A DNA stretch of 64,000 nucleotides, taken from positions 1,612,001 through 1,676,000 of the forward strand of contig JAHQRK010000003.1 in NCBI GenBank assembly GCA_019828595.1, read 5' to 3'. Source of the DNA: Aphanomyces cochlioides. Taxonomy: Eukaryota > Oomycota > Saprolegniomycetes > Saprolegniales > Verrucalvaceae. A model generated the notes under the pieces. It made no database searches. It saw only the letters and a program-made list of their open reading frames with translations, and was not told the DNA's origin. This document shows positions 9,991-20,751 of this stretch, piece by piece; the first letter of the stretch is position 1, and every line of letters starts with the position of its first letter. The position numbers and the translations under genes were made by a program.

Positions 9991-10817
9991 CTATGTCTTG
10001 GCGGCAGCTTGGGCTCGACTCTCCAGGAGTTTCTTCATGCCGTCGCTGCCAATATCGTACGCCGTTTTGCCATCCTAGTATGGAAACTAAGTCGACATGG
10101 AACGAGTGGCTAGCATACGTTGGTCTTTAGCTCGACGTTGGCGCCGGCGTCCAAGAGTTGGTTCAGAATCGATGCGAAGCCATTCCTGGATGCCCAGTGC
10201 AGTGGAGTCCATCCATGCTGTCGCGACGTAAGATAAGATCGCAGCGCTGTCTTGTACCTTTGTTGCTGCATCCACGGAAGCGCCATGAGCTAGTAATTCC
10301 ACCACGACGTCAGCATATCCGCGTCTTGTGGCTTCATGGAGCGGCGTCCAGCCATGCTACAACGGCATCAAGCTTCCTCAATTTGAGGTTGTCTTACGTG
10401 ATCCGCGGCATCCATGGCGGCGCCGTGGCTGAGGAGTTCCTGGAGAACTTTAAAGTATTTTCTCTCCGTCGCTCGATGGAGTGGTGTCCAGCCATCCTCA
10501 TTCCCCATGTTAGGAGACGCTCCATGGTCTAGAAGTTCCTTCACTTCGTTCAAATATCCATTCGATGCCGCGAAGAGCAGCGGCGTCCTTCCTCCCTACG
10601 CCATCTTCATGACCACGACATGCGACGACAGCGCTGGACGTACTGGATCTCGCCAGTCGGCATTCGCTCCACGAGCAAGGAGCGATCGTATCGTGCGCAG
10701 GTCTCGCTTGCGTACTGCCCAGAAGAGCATCTTGCTCTTCAACGTGCTCAACGCGGTCTCGAGCGGCCGCTTCCCCTTGGACTTGTCATTGTGGTCGTCC
10801 TTCCTTGGCATCTTCAT
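9991..10817 (-). CDS. ankyrin-repeat protein
   Basis: About four or five ankyrin repeats spread over exons separated by short introns. Readable repeats: MLFWAVRKRDLRTIRSLLAR-GANADW, TPLLFAASNGYLNEVKELLD-HGASPN, GWTPLHRATERKYFKVLQEL-LSHGAAMD, ATRRGYADVVVELLAHGAS, GWTPLHWASRNGFASILNQL-LDAGANVE, and a last half repeat DGKTAYDIGSDGMKKLLES. The tail reads AQAAAKT before the stop at 9991-9993. Start taken at MKMPRKDDH (10817), a lysine-rich N-terminus. The frame also continues upstream through lower-quality sequence, so a further 5' exon is possible. Ankyrin repeats bind proteins; the partner is unknown. Confidence 0.8.
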
Positions 10818-11147
10818 TGACTTGTCTTTGTACTGTACAACCCAACGACAGGCCGTCCAAACCACAAAATCCCGTGGAACTCCCAGGATCTCCCGACGAC
10901 GGACGGCGCGGCGGCGATTCGATCTGCTTGGTATTAGACATGCAATACACCACCGTCGCGATTGCCCTCTCCGCTGCTGTAGCTGCCGCCAGCTGGAGCA
11001 CCCAGCCAGCAAAGCTCCATGATGGACGACAGCCATGGAAGGACAAGTTTCGCGAGACATCGTCCTCCATGCCACTGCTGCTGCCTCGCGACTGCCATGA
11101 TCGTTGCTTCCTACCGCCGCGCGTTACGTTGACGAGGACCTTTGTCC

Positions 11148-12294
11148 ATGATCCCTTGGCCAGCAAAGTGCGACGTGATAAGGTCCGTTGCAGCAGCGTC
11201 CATGGGAGGAATCGCGGATGCCATCGACGCCAAGCAGCATCTCCATCCGCCCGTGACGGCATGTCCATCTCTCGCGCGGATTCCTCTGGACGCTCTTGAG
11301 ACCTTTCAGCTCTTTATCGGCTCTGCCGACGCCGCCAGCGATCCCTCTACGATGGCGGACCATGACATCCAGTCGGTGGTTTCCCTCGGCACTGGACCGC
11401 TTGCTCCTCCACCGGTGGAGACGCTCTGCATTGACATTCTCGACATGGAGGATGCCTTCATCCTGGAGCATTTCGACACGTGCTTGGCTTTCCTGAAGGA
11501 ACAAGCAAGCGTCGGCAAGTCCACGCTTGTCCATTGCGTCTACGGCCAGTCGCGCAGTGCGACGATTTGCGTTGCCTTTGTCATGCTCATCGACCGCATG
11601 TCCCTTGAAGCAAGCTACGACCGCGTCCAGACCGCCAGGCCGTGTATTCACATCAATCGCGGCTTTCTAGCGCAACTAGAACTCTTCCAAGCCATGCAGT
11701 GCCAGCTCGTCGGCGCTTCTTCCGCCCATGCGACGGTAAACTCGACTGCCGCAACGGCGGAACTTCATCTCGAGCGCGTAGTACCGCACAATGGTCACAG
11801 CGCAGCGCCGATCTAGAGAAGGACTCATCGCGCTAGACGACTCGCTCCATGTCGCTCCTGGCACGGCCAAGCGGATCTACTGCAAGAAATGCAACTTCCA
11901 TCTATGCAGTCATGACAATGCGGTAAGCGCCGCCCCGTGGCCGCCATGACGACGTCGAAGTGCCATCTCTCTCTTAGGTATTCCACGCGCACAAGTCCGC
12001 TAGCGCTGCGACTGCTTGTGGCTCTCTCTTCGTCGAGCCCATGCTGTGGATGCAGTTGATGGAAGCGGTACGCGCTAGCATCACGCCGTCGGTGGCATGA
12101 CCTGTGTAGGGTGACCAAGGGAAGCTCTCCTGCCCGCGGTGTAAATCCAAGCTCGGCGTCTTTCGTTGGTTTGGCATCAAGTAGGGCGGCGCGATGGCCA
12201 TCGACGGCGCTCACGATTGCACTGTAGATGCACTCAAGGAACGTTTTGCCAGCCTGCGTTTCAGCTCTCGACGGCGCGCGTGGAGAGTCGATGA
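11148..12294 (+). CDS. DUSP12/Yvh1-type dual-specificity phosphatase with zinc domain
   Basis: Five exons (11148-11735, 11782-11922, 11978-12067, 12110-12180, 12228-12294) with canonical introns. The N-terminal catalytic domain begins QLFIGSADAASD and contains the active site HCVYGQSRSATICVAF (HCxxGxSRS). The C-terminal zinc module is assembled only after splicing: IYCKKCNFHLCSHDN, then GSLFVEPMLWMQLME, then LSCPRCKSKLGVFRWFGIKC, ending PAFQLSTARVESR. That order and the CxxC pairs match Yvh1/DUSP12, which promotes 60S ribosome maturation by releasing Mrt4. The only oddity is the first 18 residues, which could be dropped by starting at the next ATG (11202). Ends 35 bp before the convergent MGMT stop. 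Confidence 0.9.
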
Positions 12295-12329
12295 CGGACA
12301 CCATCGTCGTCGGCATGGAATCAAGTCAA

Positions 12330-12929
12330 TTACTCGACGAGGACTTTGATATCTTCAGGTGTAAACGCATACATGCAGTCCGCCGCGACCTTGTTGTCGG
12401 CAAATTTCACGCCTTCCTCTGACAAGAGCGTTCGTTTGTCCTTGAGATCGCTGCATGCTGGATCGGTGGAGCCTATTCCATAGCTTAGTCGCATCACGGC
12501 GGTGGTTCTACCTCGAAATCCGTGGAGATCGCGACTGGCCGAGACGACGCGATGGCAGGGAACTTGAGGGGCGAATGGATTTCTCTACAGGAGTACCAGC
12601 TAAGAACAAGGACGCGATCGACGTACACGCAGCGCTTGGCCAACGCCTCGCGGGCCAGATTGAATGACTTTCGCGACTGTGCCATACGTAGCAACCTTCC
12701 CAGGTGGAATCTACACACAGAGAGAGCGTCAAGTTGGAGCTTCTGCCATGTCCTTTGTCGTCCTACTCGACTGATGAGCTTGTACACTTTGATATCTACG
12801 GCCGGAGTTAGAATCTTGATGGGATTGGAAGGAGACCATACCATGCGCAGTCACAGCTACGCCGAGCCAGAGTACTTTGCTTCCATTCACGAGTTTCTTG
12901 GTGGCGGCGGCGCTTCGCTTGGGCGCCAT
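12330..12929 (-). CDS. O6-alkylguanine-DNA alkyltransferase (MGMT family)
   Basis: Small gene in five exons. Spliced, it reads a basic N-terminus MAPKRSAAATKK, then DIKVYKLISR|IPPGKVATYG, TVAKVIQSGPRGVGQALR, RNPFAPQVPCHRVVSASRDL, HGFRG|STDPACSDLK, KRTLLSEEGVKF and a C-terminal tail ending IKVLVE. PCHRVV is the active-site motif: the cysteine takes the alkyl group from O6-alkylguanine in a suicidal reaction. Because the cysteine is present (not Trp, as in alkyltransferase-like proteins) the enzyme should be active. The helix-turn-helix region with the GQALR arginine finger and the asparagine hinge (RNP) are in place. Length, about 140 residues, corresponds to the C-terminal half of human MGMT. 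Lies less than 1 kb from an AlkB-type gene with similar chemistry. Confidence 0.88.
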
Positions 12930-13005
12930 CTTTTCGTCAATGCGGTCGCGGTCGTCCTGGCAACGAAATCGGAGGGAAAGCGCGACTCAATTTTTACCGC
13001 GGGAG

Positions 13006-13212
13006 CTAATCAGACCGCTCAAAATATTCCAAACCAACTTCTTCATTGACCAACACCGCTTCAGCTGGTTGCCTCGTCGAAGGGCAAGATCGAAGCGGGA
13101 GCGGCATGACGCCCGTGCAAACCTCGCAATTGAGAGGGATAGAGATCGTCTTGGTAATGTGGTTTGGGATTTCCCAGTTGAATCGTAGACTTGGGACGAA
13201 ATTGGAGGCCAT
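13006..13212 (-). CDS. small hypothetical protein, 68 residues
   Basis: A complete short frame from ATG (MASNFVPSLRFNWEIPNHI) to a TGA/TAG-bounded end at EYFERSD. It has one CxxC pair (NCEVCTGVM) and a later lone Cys, and codon choice resembles its neighbours. No family recognised. It sits 77 bp upstream of MGMT on the same strand, so it could be an upstream exon of that gene, but no splice pair joins the frames. Confidence 0.35.
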   Translation of the reverse strand: MASNFVPSLRFNWEIPNHITKTISIPLNCEVCTGVMPLPLRSCPSTRQPAEAVLVNEEVGLEYFERSD

Positions 13213-13630
13213 GGGGCGACAAAAGTCATTTGAATATGTTTGAGCGCCCCTCTCTCTAGTAAGCTGAAATGAGATCTCTCAACCTTCTGGAGGAGCTTCT
13301 ACCCTCCATACGTCACTTGACAGCCTGGATTAATCCAGTAGAAACACCAGAAGGTCGACGGGGAGAGCCTGAGCTTCCTCGGGGGGGGTGTTGCCGACAT
13401 GGCTCAAACTCCAGTGATATTTCAACGTCTACAGCGAGCTAGAGCAGTGAGTAGACTGTCTCGCATGTAGTTTACATGCTTTGAAGGCATCGAGATCTGC
13501 TTCTTCGTGGCGACGAAGACGACGCGGATCGAATCCAAGAGAGGTCGTCGTCAGTTTGGTCGGTGGTATATTTTGACCAGTCAAAATATTTAAGTGCATA
13601 TTGCTATGAGATTGCATTTTCAGTTTGGCC
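13213..13630. other. divergent intergenic region with inverted repeats
   Basis: No supported gene. Contains complementary 8-mers CCTTCTGG (about 13283) and CCAGAAGG (about 13349), a TGGATTAATCCA palindrome between them, and a G-run (GGGGGGGG near 13381). It separates the minus-strand MGMT side from the plus-strand AlkB gene and probably holds the promoters of both. Confidence 0.4.
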
Positions 13631-15027
13631 ATGCCGGCGACGTTTGAGAGGACGGTCGCGGCGCTGGAGGAAATGTTTCCGCAGGCATCTCAGAGCAAGA
13701 TTCGGACGACAGTCGCGGCTGTGAATGGGCAATTGGACGCGGCGGTTGAAATCCTCCTCGATCCGAACGCCAAGAGGAAACGCAAGCTCAAGCCCGACAT
13801 TCGATCCTACTTTGGCTGCCCGTCGCGTCCGCCTCAAGATACGAAGAAACTCCACATTGACTCGACGATCCCGAGCGAGTTTCTTCACCCGAACAAGCAG
13901 CTCCAGATCGCGACGTTTGAATCGTGGAATGCGGCCAAGGAACCGCAGCGCCCGATCCTTCTCACGCCCGAAACATTGACCCAAAATGTCCCGTGCTTGA
14001 CGATTCAGATGGATTTCCTCCCCGCGGATCAAGCGAACGCCGCGCTTCGTCAAATGCTCGAGACGTCGGGAGACTGGATACGAACGAAATGGGTCATCTT
14101 TGAACGAGGTAGGAGCAAAAGGACGAGAGATTTCTCATGAACCACGTCGTGATTTCTAGAAGTGGAGTCGCCGCATCATACACAATTATATGGCGCAACG
14201 GAGACCCAGCTACGGCAAAAGGAAAACCTGTACACGAACACTGGCACCGCTGCGACCAAGATGAAGCTATTCCCGCCAACTCTGCACTCGATAAAGGTGC
14301 CAATTGACGACGCGGTCAATCGAGCGCTGAGCACGAGGGAGCGGCATCCTCTGGAAGCGCCAGGGCTGTGGCATGCCAACCTCGCGCTGGGCAATCTCTA
14401 CAAGACCCCTGAACAAAGCGTCGGCCCCCATTCAGATACCATGACGGAGCTAGGACCTCGGCCGACCATTGCATCGTACACATTGGGTGCCGAGCGCATC
14501 TTTCGGATCAAACGACTCGCGACAGACACGACGCCAGCGCAGACGTTCAACATCAAACTGCCGCACAATTCGCTCTTGATTATGTTTCCTCCGTTCCAGG
14601 TAGGATGGCATGACGCGCATGGAGCAGTGGTTGATTTTTCTCTCGACAGGAATTTTACCGCCATGAAGTCCCAGCGCAACAGCCTTGGCAGATCAAAGCC
14701 CATGAGATTGCTCGAGATGCGCGCGTCAACTTGACATTTCGAATGACTCGGCCCAACTACATGGCACATATTCCCCGCTGTCAATGCAACAAACCAGCCG
14801 TGCTCAGGACTGCCAACCGCCCCAACAAGAAGAACGTCGGCGAGTACTTTTATATCTGTGCTGGGTCTGTTCCAGCGTCCTGCACGTATTTTTGCTGGCT
14901 CAAAGACCGCATGCACTTGCTAGAACCAACTGCATACGAGCCCAAGAAAGCTCAAGCCTCTCCCACAGAGCACAAAGGCGACGCTCCAAGTACCCAAGCG
15001 AGCCACGTGGTCGACAAACATGCCTAA
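13631..15027 (+). CDS. CUE–AlkB–GRF protein: 2-oxoglutarate/Fe(II) DNA repair dioxygenase
   Basis: Three exons (13631-14108, 14160-14599, 14650-15027). Residues 1-45 (RTVAALEEMFPQASQSKIRT, AAVNGQLDAAVEILL) resemble a CUE ubiquitin-binding domain. The middle is an AlkB double-stranded beta-helix: the iron ligands HSD in VGPHSDTMTELG, then YTLGAERIFRIKR, the later histidine in EFYRHEVPAQQPWQ, and the 2OG-binding arginines in RVNLTFRMTRPN. The C-terminus carries a GRF zinc finger: IPRCQCNKPAVLRTA, YFYICAGSVPASCTYFCWLK. AlkB enzymes oxidatively remove alkyl groups from DNA bases; the GRF finger usually binds DNA and CUE binds ubiquitin, so this reads as a damage-targeted ALKBH2/3-like enzyme. ATG at 13631 is the first in frame. 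Confidence 0.88.
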
Positions 15028-15907
15028 GTTAATCATCCCCCCGCCCTGAGTTTCTCGTTGTGCGTCTCAGAGTCCAGTCTTGGAATTGATCTTCAGTGTC
15101 GTGGAGTGCGCCACATCGCTCCCCTTGCGCTGCTCCCTCCTCCGCGAAAGGGGCCATTGGGGGCTGACCAAATTGCACAAGTTTAAAATGTCCGCACACA
15201 GCAGACGGGAGCTTACATGGCCACTGATTGTCGCCAGATCTTGTCGTGAACAAGAGCCAAATATATTGTCGCCTTGTTATTACGAGTGCTTGCAACATGC
15301 ACACTTGGTTGTCTAGCCTTGTGGAGTCTCAACAAACGGGGGAGCTCGTGGCGCTTCAATACGAAATTTCTCTATTTATTAGAGAAATTTCGTAAACCAT
15401 TATCCCATTACTGACGATTTTCCTTCAAAACTGCAAAACTCTACTTACTGCGTACAGTACACTGCACGGTATGCTCTGGAATGTTTCCCAGCGACAGATT
15501 CTCGACTGTGTCTGTCGTGTGTCGTCCAAACGATCAGTGGTGTCATCTTTCCCAACTGTCCAAGTGGTATAACGTCTGACTAAAATATACTTAAAATGAG
15601 TACCAAAAGTACTCATAAGTACCTAACCAGGTACCTAACCACAAGTACTAATTCGTTCATTATGTACTTTTCCACCAACTCCCAGCCACTACTTTCGTAT
15701 AAACGCTCCTACTCCACTTCTTCAAAGGTCGCTTGCCTGTTGAGTTTTCTCCATTCAATTCGAGGTGAACGGTGTTGTCTAGACGTTGAGAGCGAGGCGA
15801 TCTATCCATGTTGGACTAATCTCGACCGACAATATGGTATCGAGATAATGTGATCGAAGTTGCGAGTTCAATAAAAAGGCCACAAATATTTTTGACAAGC
15901 AAGGAGG
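15028..15907. other. 880-bp intergenic region
   Basis: No supported gene. Holds a perfect hairpin at 15360-15394 and a short array of GTAC-containing repeats around 15598-15650 (AGTACC and AAGTAC units). The last 100 bp are AT-rich and probably contain the promoter of the protease-like copy. Confidence 0.5.
15360..15394. repeat. perfect inverted repeat, 14-bp arms, 7-nt loop
   Basis: TACGAAATTTCTCT at 15360-15373 and its exact reverse complement at 15381-15394, separated by ATTTATT. It lies about 330 bp after the AlkB stop. Could be a transcript-end hairpin or a small mobile-element remnant; no target-site duplication was identified. Confidence 0.85.
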
Positions 15908-17905
15908 ATGGCGGATGATTCGCGCGTCGTCCGCGTCCCTCTCAAGTCTTATGGCTCGGACGACAACGACGTCTCGCTGAGTCCTCGCCGCCGCCATAGC
16001 CGCTGGCTCTGGATCGCTGGCATTATCTTCCTCGTCATGAACGTCATCGTGCTCATTAGCATTGCCATTGTCGGCAAGACTGTGAGTGAATCACTTGACC
16101 GTGTGACGATTGTCCAAGGCCAGCAAGCCGTGCAAGCGCTCAGTGCTTACAACCTGCCGTCCAAGTTTGCCGTCCAGTATGTCACTCCTCGACAAGACCA
16201 AGCGCATCGCGGCACGTGCTGGGACTTTGCAACGATCTCACTCTTGGAATGGTCCTACCGGGCAAATGGCGTACGCAATGGATGGCTGAAAGACGACGAA
16301 TACGTCGCCTTCTCGGAACAAGTACGTTGAGCAATCGAGCTCCATCTAACTTTGTGGGCATTCAAGTGTATGGCATCGAAGTCGTTCGTTTATGCACGGG
16401 AGCGGAAAACTCTCCGCAACAAAAAGCCTGCCGCGTCGCTGGCGATCTCGTAAGCTGTCTCGTGCGTCAGTGGGCTCAAGAACTCCTCGCGTAGGTTTGG
16501 AATGGCTCGACTGAAGGTGGCGAGACTTACGACTTGTATTACCTCAAGAACGGCCTGAAAAACTCGGTGCTACCGACTGCCGTCTGTCCTTACTACACTT
16601 CTGGCAACGAGAGCGTCTGCCCTGGCCTTGACAACGCTCGCAAGACGAACCCCGTCCGCTTTGACGTCAAGGTAAGCTAGCTGCCGCATGGGAGCGTCTC
16701 AAGTCGACCAGGACATGGGCACGTTCTACGACGACAAGACGATCAAGTAGAATTTGTTCAAACGCAAAGTTGCCATGACATTGGGAACACCCGTCGCAAG
16801 CGCGGCGCACTACTACCCCTGCATTGGCCCATTCGTGGACAGCATTCACTGCCAGCCTGCGACTTGCACGCTCTGTCCTGCGGAATTGAGTCAAACTACA
16901 TGCTGCGTTCCTAGCGACGAGCGCCACAACCCCAACATGGAAGGCGAATTCTATGGCCATAGTGGCTTGGCTCTAGTCGGTGGCCATGGCATGGTACGCT
17001 CGTCAATCAATCGACATTGCTTGCTTCATGGAGGTCACTGTAGTTGCTCGTCGGCTACAACGATGCCACGAAGGCGAAGTCGGTGGATTCATCCTCAAGA
17101 ACTCATGGAGCGATTCGCAAACGCGCGGCAGCCACACGTTGAAATGGTGGCTCCAAGACATCAGCGACTGGGAAGAGCGCACCATCTGCCCCAACAGCTA
17201 CAAGTACGCGCCCGCTCTCCATCATCCTCGCAATCGAATGAGCTTCTTATCTCTCTCTGTAGCCCGACCAACTGGTACGCATGCGGCGGCAAAGACGACA
17301 TTTCCGACTTGGTGTCGCCCACGAACGACACGACGCCCGTCTCGTTCAACAATGGCATCCAAGACTGTCTCTCCGACACGACGCGACTGTTTGCCAAGAC
17401 GAACGTACAGACGCTGGAGCTTGTCTGTGCCGACAAGACGCACTGCAAGGTCGATCCGGACGTGACGTACTTTGTGCGCAACACGACCGACTGGGGCGAC
17501 CGCATGACGTTGATGTGCGTGTGGGAATACAATCCAAAAGTCGGCTCGGCGCGTGACTTTTGCTTGATTCCGATGCTGGAGCAAGGGTTGGCGGCGACGT
17601 TCAAGCCCAAGGTCGCCTTGCCCAACGACCCAGACCGCTGTGGCTTTTATTTCATGTCGTATGCTGCAGGTAACACGCTCTCCGTTCTACTTGACCTCCT
17701 CCATCATCCTGTAGCTCGTCAGTACGCGGCGCAGTTTGGCCAATTCTTCGCCAACAGTTTCGACGTCGAGTGGCACCACAGCTCGTACTTGGCCAACGCC
17801 GAGCAGTACCCCGAGTTTGACTACTCGCTCTTGAACGCCTCGACGCTTCGTCAGAACCAAGATGACTTTGTCGGGCCTTACGCCAAAGTCGTTCCCTCTT
17901 TCTAG
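15908..17905 (+). pseudogene. type II membrane papain-like protease, broken tandem copy
   Basis: Same exon plan as the intact copy at 18495. Start MADDSRVVRVPLK, arginine-rich stretch, one helix WLWIAGIIFLVMNVIVLISI, then the C1 catalytic cysteine block QAHRGTCWDFATISLLEWSY. Three lesions are seen against its sister. First, the intron-1 acceptor CAG has become CAA, so the next AG shifts the frame by one. Second, a TAG at 16748-16750 interrupts the exon where the sister reads Leu; it can be avoided only by using that TAG as a late acceptor. Third, 10 nt are missing after 17066 (sister: TTTCCGCAAC), so the exon with the catalytic Asn block (GFILKNSW) is out of frame. Each might be escaped separately, but together they argue for a pseudogene. 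The part after 17067 is identical to the sister for 587 bp. Confidence 0.75.
17067..17653 (+). repeat. 587-bp identical tract, copy 1
   Basis: Matches 19661-20247 with no difference found, including a 58-nt intron (from about 17205). It starts immediately at the 10-nt deletion and stops before the last exons of the protease copies, where identity drops sharply on both sides. Confidence 0.9.
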
Positions 17906-18462
17906 ATCGCGAACTATCATCAACGTGACGCCTTTGATTCTTGCCATCCATTCCCCGTCGTGCGATTCCGAATCGTCGTCACGGACTAGAGATCTTTCCT
18001 GAGATCGCTGACAGATTTCCAAACTGATCCCATCCACTTCCACGTCAATCCATCCATCGTGGCCTGTCTAAGTCGTTGCGATCGTCAATTCCACGGCGCT
18101 GGGAATGTCGTCAATAGAGAGAGTATGGTAGTCGGTTCTCCCTTGACAAATCGCAACATTCTGTCGATTCCACGGCCAGGACATTGCTCGGCATGGAACG
18201 TCCGCCGAGGAGAAGCATCCAACTGACTAGGAAGTCGTCCCGCCACAAGATTTCGCGTCAAATTCTTTACGTCATCGGTGCGCAATCCATAGCCTCCGCC
18301 TTCGAGTGGGACTTTGGTCCATCGAATTCGAATTTGATCTTGAAGTTTGTATGCAAAGTGCACTTTGCCGTACCGCGAAGTTGAACTTTTCAGTTCAACG
18401 TTGGAGAGATGGACTGCCGTGCCACGTGGTGGATCTCCGATGTGTGGATTTCCTCTACGCAT
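17906..18462 (-). CDS. possible small gene between the protease copies
   Basis: From an ATG at 18462 an open frame runs 125 codons with natural-looking content (VHLSNVELKSSTSRYGKVHF, IRIRWTKVPLEGGGYGLRTD). A GT-AG intron of about 84 nt (from GTCAAGGG) would continue it as TGHDGWIDVEVDGISLEIC. The 3' end is unresolved and would run towards the protease 3' end on the other strand. No family recognised. Its start would be only 32 bp from the start of the next protease gene. Confidence 0.3.
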
Positions 18463-18494
18463 TTGGCGTTTGGACAAGCAGAGAGAGAGAGAGC

Positions 18495-20510
18495 ATGGCT
18501 GACGTCGTGCGCATCCCGCTCAAGTATGGCTCGGAAGACAACCTCCAAGTGAGCCCCCGTCGCCGTCAAAGTCGCTGGCTCTGGATCGCTGGCATTGTCT
18601 TCCTCGTCACGAATATCATCGTGCTCATTAGCATCGCGATTGTCGGCAAGACCGTGAGCGACTCATTCGACCACGTCAAGGAAGTCCAAAGTCAACAAGC
18701 TCGCCAAGCACTCAGTGTGTCCAATATCCCATCCAAGTTTGCCGTCCAGTACGTCACCCCTCGACAAGACCAAGCCCAACGCGGCACGTGCTGGGATTTT
18801 GCGACCATCTCGCTCTTGGAATGGTCCTACCGTGCAAATGGCGTGCGCAATGGATGGCTGAAAGACGACGAATATGTCGCCTTTTCGGAACAAGTACGTA
18901 CAAGTGTTGAGATCCATCGAACTCTGTGGGTTTTCAGGCGTACGGCATTGAAATCATGCGCGTCTGCACGGGAGCAGAAAATTCGCCGCAACAAAAAGCC
19001 TGCCGCGTCGCGGGGGATTTCGTAAGTTCGTCATTCTACCACTTGTGTGAGTTGGCGATCCGTAGATCTGGAACCAAACGACGGAAGGCGGCGAGGATTA
19101 TGACTTCTACTACCTCCAGAACGGACTAAAGAATTCGATCCTGCCGACTGCCGTGTGCCCGTACTCCCGCTCTGGCAATGAAAGCCTCTGCCCTGGTCTC
19201 GACGATGCTCTCAAGACGAATCCTGTCAAGTTTAACGTGATGGTAGCGTCTCCCTGCGCTTGGAATATGTCTTGATGTCGTCGTCGTAGAGTATGTCGAC
19301 GTACTACGATGCCCCCACGGCCAAGTTGCAATTGTTCCTCCAGAACAAAGCCATGTCGATCGGCACGCCCGTCGTGAGCGTCAACCATTATTATCCTTGC
19401 ATCGGTCCATTCGTGAACGACCCGCACTGCCAAAAGGACAAGGAGACGTGCACTTTGTGCCCCTCCGATTTGAGTCAAACGACGTGCTGCGTTCCTTCCA
19501 AGGGCGGTCGCAACCCCAACATGGAAGGCGAATTCTTTGCGCATAACCGCATGAGCTACGAAGGTGGCCATGCCATGGTACGCTCGTTCGATCTCCACCT
19601 TAGCGCGTCTGATCACTTTTTCGCTAGCATGTCGTGGGCTACAATGATGCTTTCCGCAACCACGAAGGCGAAGTCGGTGGATTCATCCTCAAGAACTCAT
19701 GGAGCGATTCGCAAACGCGCGGCAGCCACACGTTGAAATGGTGGCTCCAAGACATCAGCGACTGGGAAGAGCGCACCATCTGCCCCAACAGCTACAAGTA
19801 CGCGCCCGCTCTCCATCATCCTCGCAATCGAATGAGCTTCTTATCTCTCTCTGTAGCCCGACCAACTGGTACGCATGCGGCGGCAAAGACGACATTTCCG
19901 ACTTGGTGTCGCCCACGAACGACACGACGCCCGTCTCGTTCAACAATGGCATCCAAGACTGTCTCTCCGACACGACGCGACTGTTTGCCAAGACGAACGT
20001 ACAGACGCTGGAGCTTGTCTGTGCCGACAAGACGCACTGCAAGGTCGATCCGGACGTGACGTACTTTGTGCGCAACACGACCGACTGGGGCGACCGCATG
20101 ACGTTGATGTGCGTGTGGGAATACAATCCAAAAGTCGGCTCGGCGCGTGACTTTTGCTTGATTCCGATGCTGGAGCAAGGGTTGGCGGCGACGTTCAAGC
20201 CCAAGGTCGCCTTGCCCAACGACCCAGACCGCTGTGGCTTTTATTTCTTCTCGTATGAAGCTGGTACGTCCTTGTCATGGCGACGTCGCTCATGGTAAAA
20301 ATCTTCGTAGCAAGTCGCTACTTGGCGCAATTTGGCCAATTCTTCATTGACAGCTACGACATTGAATGGAACCCGAGCTCGTACTTGGCCAACGCTGACA
20401 AGTTCCCCGACTTCGACTACACACTGCTCAATCGCTCGACCTTCCGCCAGAACAAGGACGACTTTGTCGGCCCTCATCCATACGCCAAAGTCGTCGACTC
20501 GTTTGCCTAA
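18495..20510 (+). CDS. type II membrane-anchored papain-like (C1) cysteine protease, intact
   Basis: Seven exons, all joins in frame. The N-terminal 27 residues are basic and probably cytosolic; residues 28-50 (WLWIAGIVFLVTNIIVLISI) form a signal anchor. The catalytic domain has Gln/Cys in QDQAQRGTCWDFATISLLEW, the histidine in YEGGHAM|HVVGYND, and the asparagine in GEVGGFILKNSWSD, the C1A order. It is Cys-rich between these (CPGLDD, CTLCPSDLSQTTCC), implying disulphides outside the cell or in the lumen, and carries a C-terminal extension of about 240 residues with no family known to me. Ends PYAKVVDSFA. The anchor plus long tail make it unlike secreted papains. Sister of the broken copy at 15908. 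Confidence 0.88.
19661..20247 (+). repeat. 587-bp identical tract, copy 2
   Basis: Counterpart of 17067-17653, offset 2594 bp. Covers the catalytic Asn exon, an intron, and most of the C-terminal extension. Confidence 0.9.
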
Positions 20511-20751
20511 TCTTCATGCGTCCACCAGTGTTTGTCTTGCTTGTATTTTTCTTCCCTTCTTCGAGACGCTCCGTCTCGCCGCATCGACGCGTGCATTGAG
20601 GCTCTCTTGGCTGCTTTCATCCCGCAGACTGCCGTGGAAACGTCTTGGTCAACTTCTTTGTCGGTGATCTCATGGTGAAATTCAGAGTAACTGTCGAAAG
20701 GACACACTTTGGCAGTTACAAGAATGTAACTGCAATGAACCGCCGACAGAA

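Noticed and set aside
10940..11299. Plus-strand ORF starting with a hydrophobic stretch (YTTVAIALSAAVAAASWS).
   Set aside because: It overlaps the Yvh1 start in another frame, the minus strand is equally open, and no domain follows.
17161..17625. Long minus-strand frames in the protease copies (also at 19755-20219).
   Set aside because: They are identical shadows of the duplicated sense exons and cross the intron without a splice.
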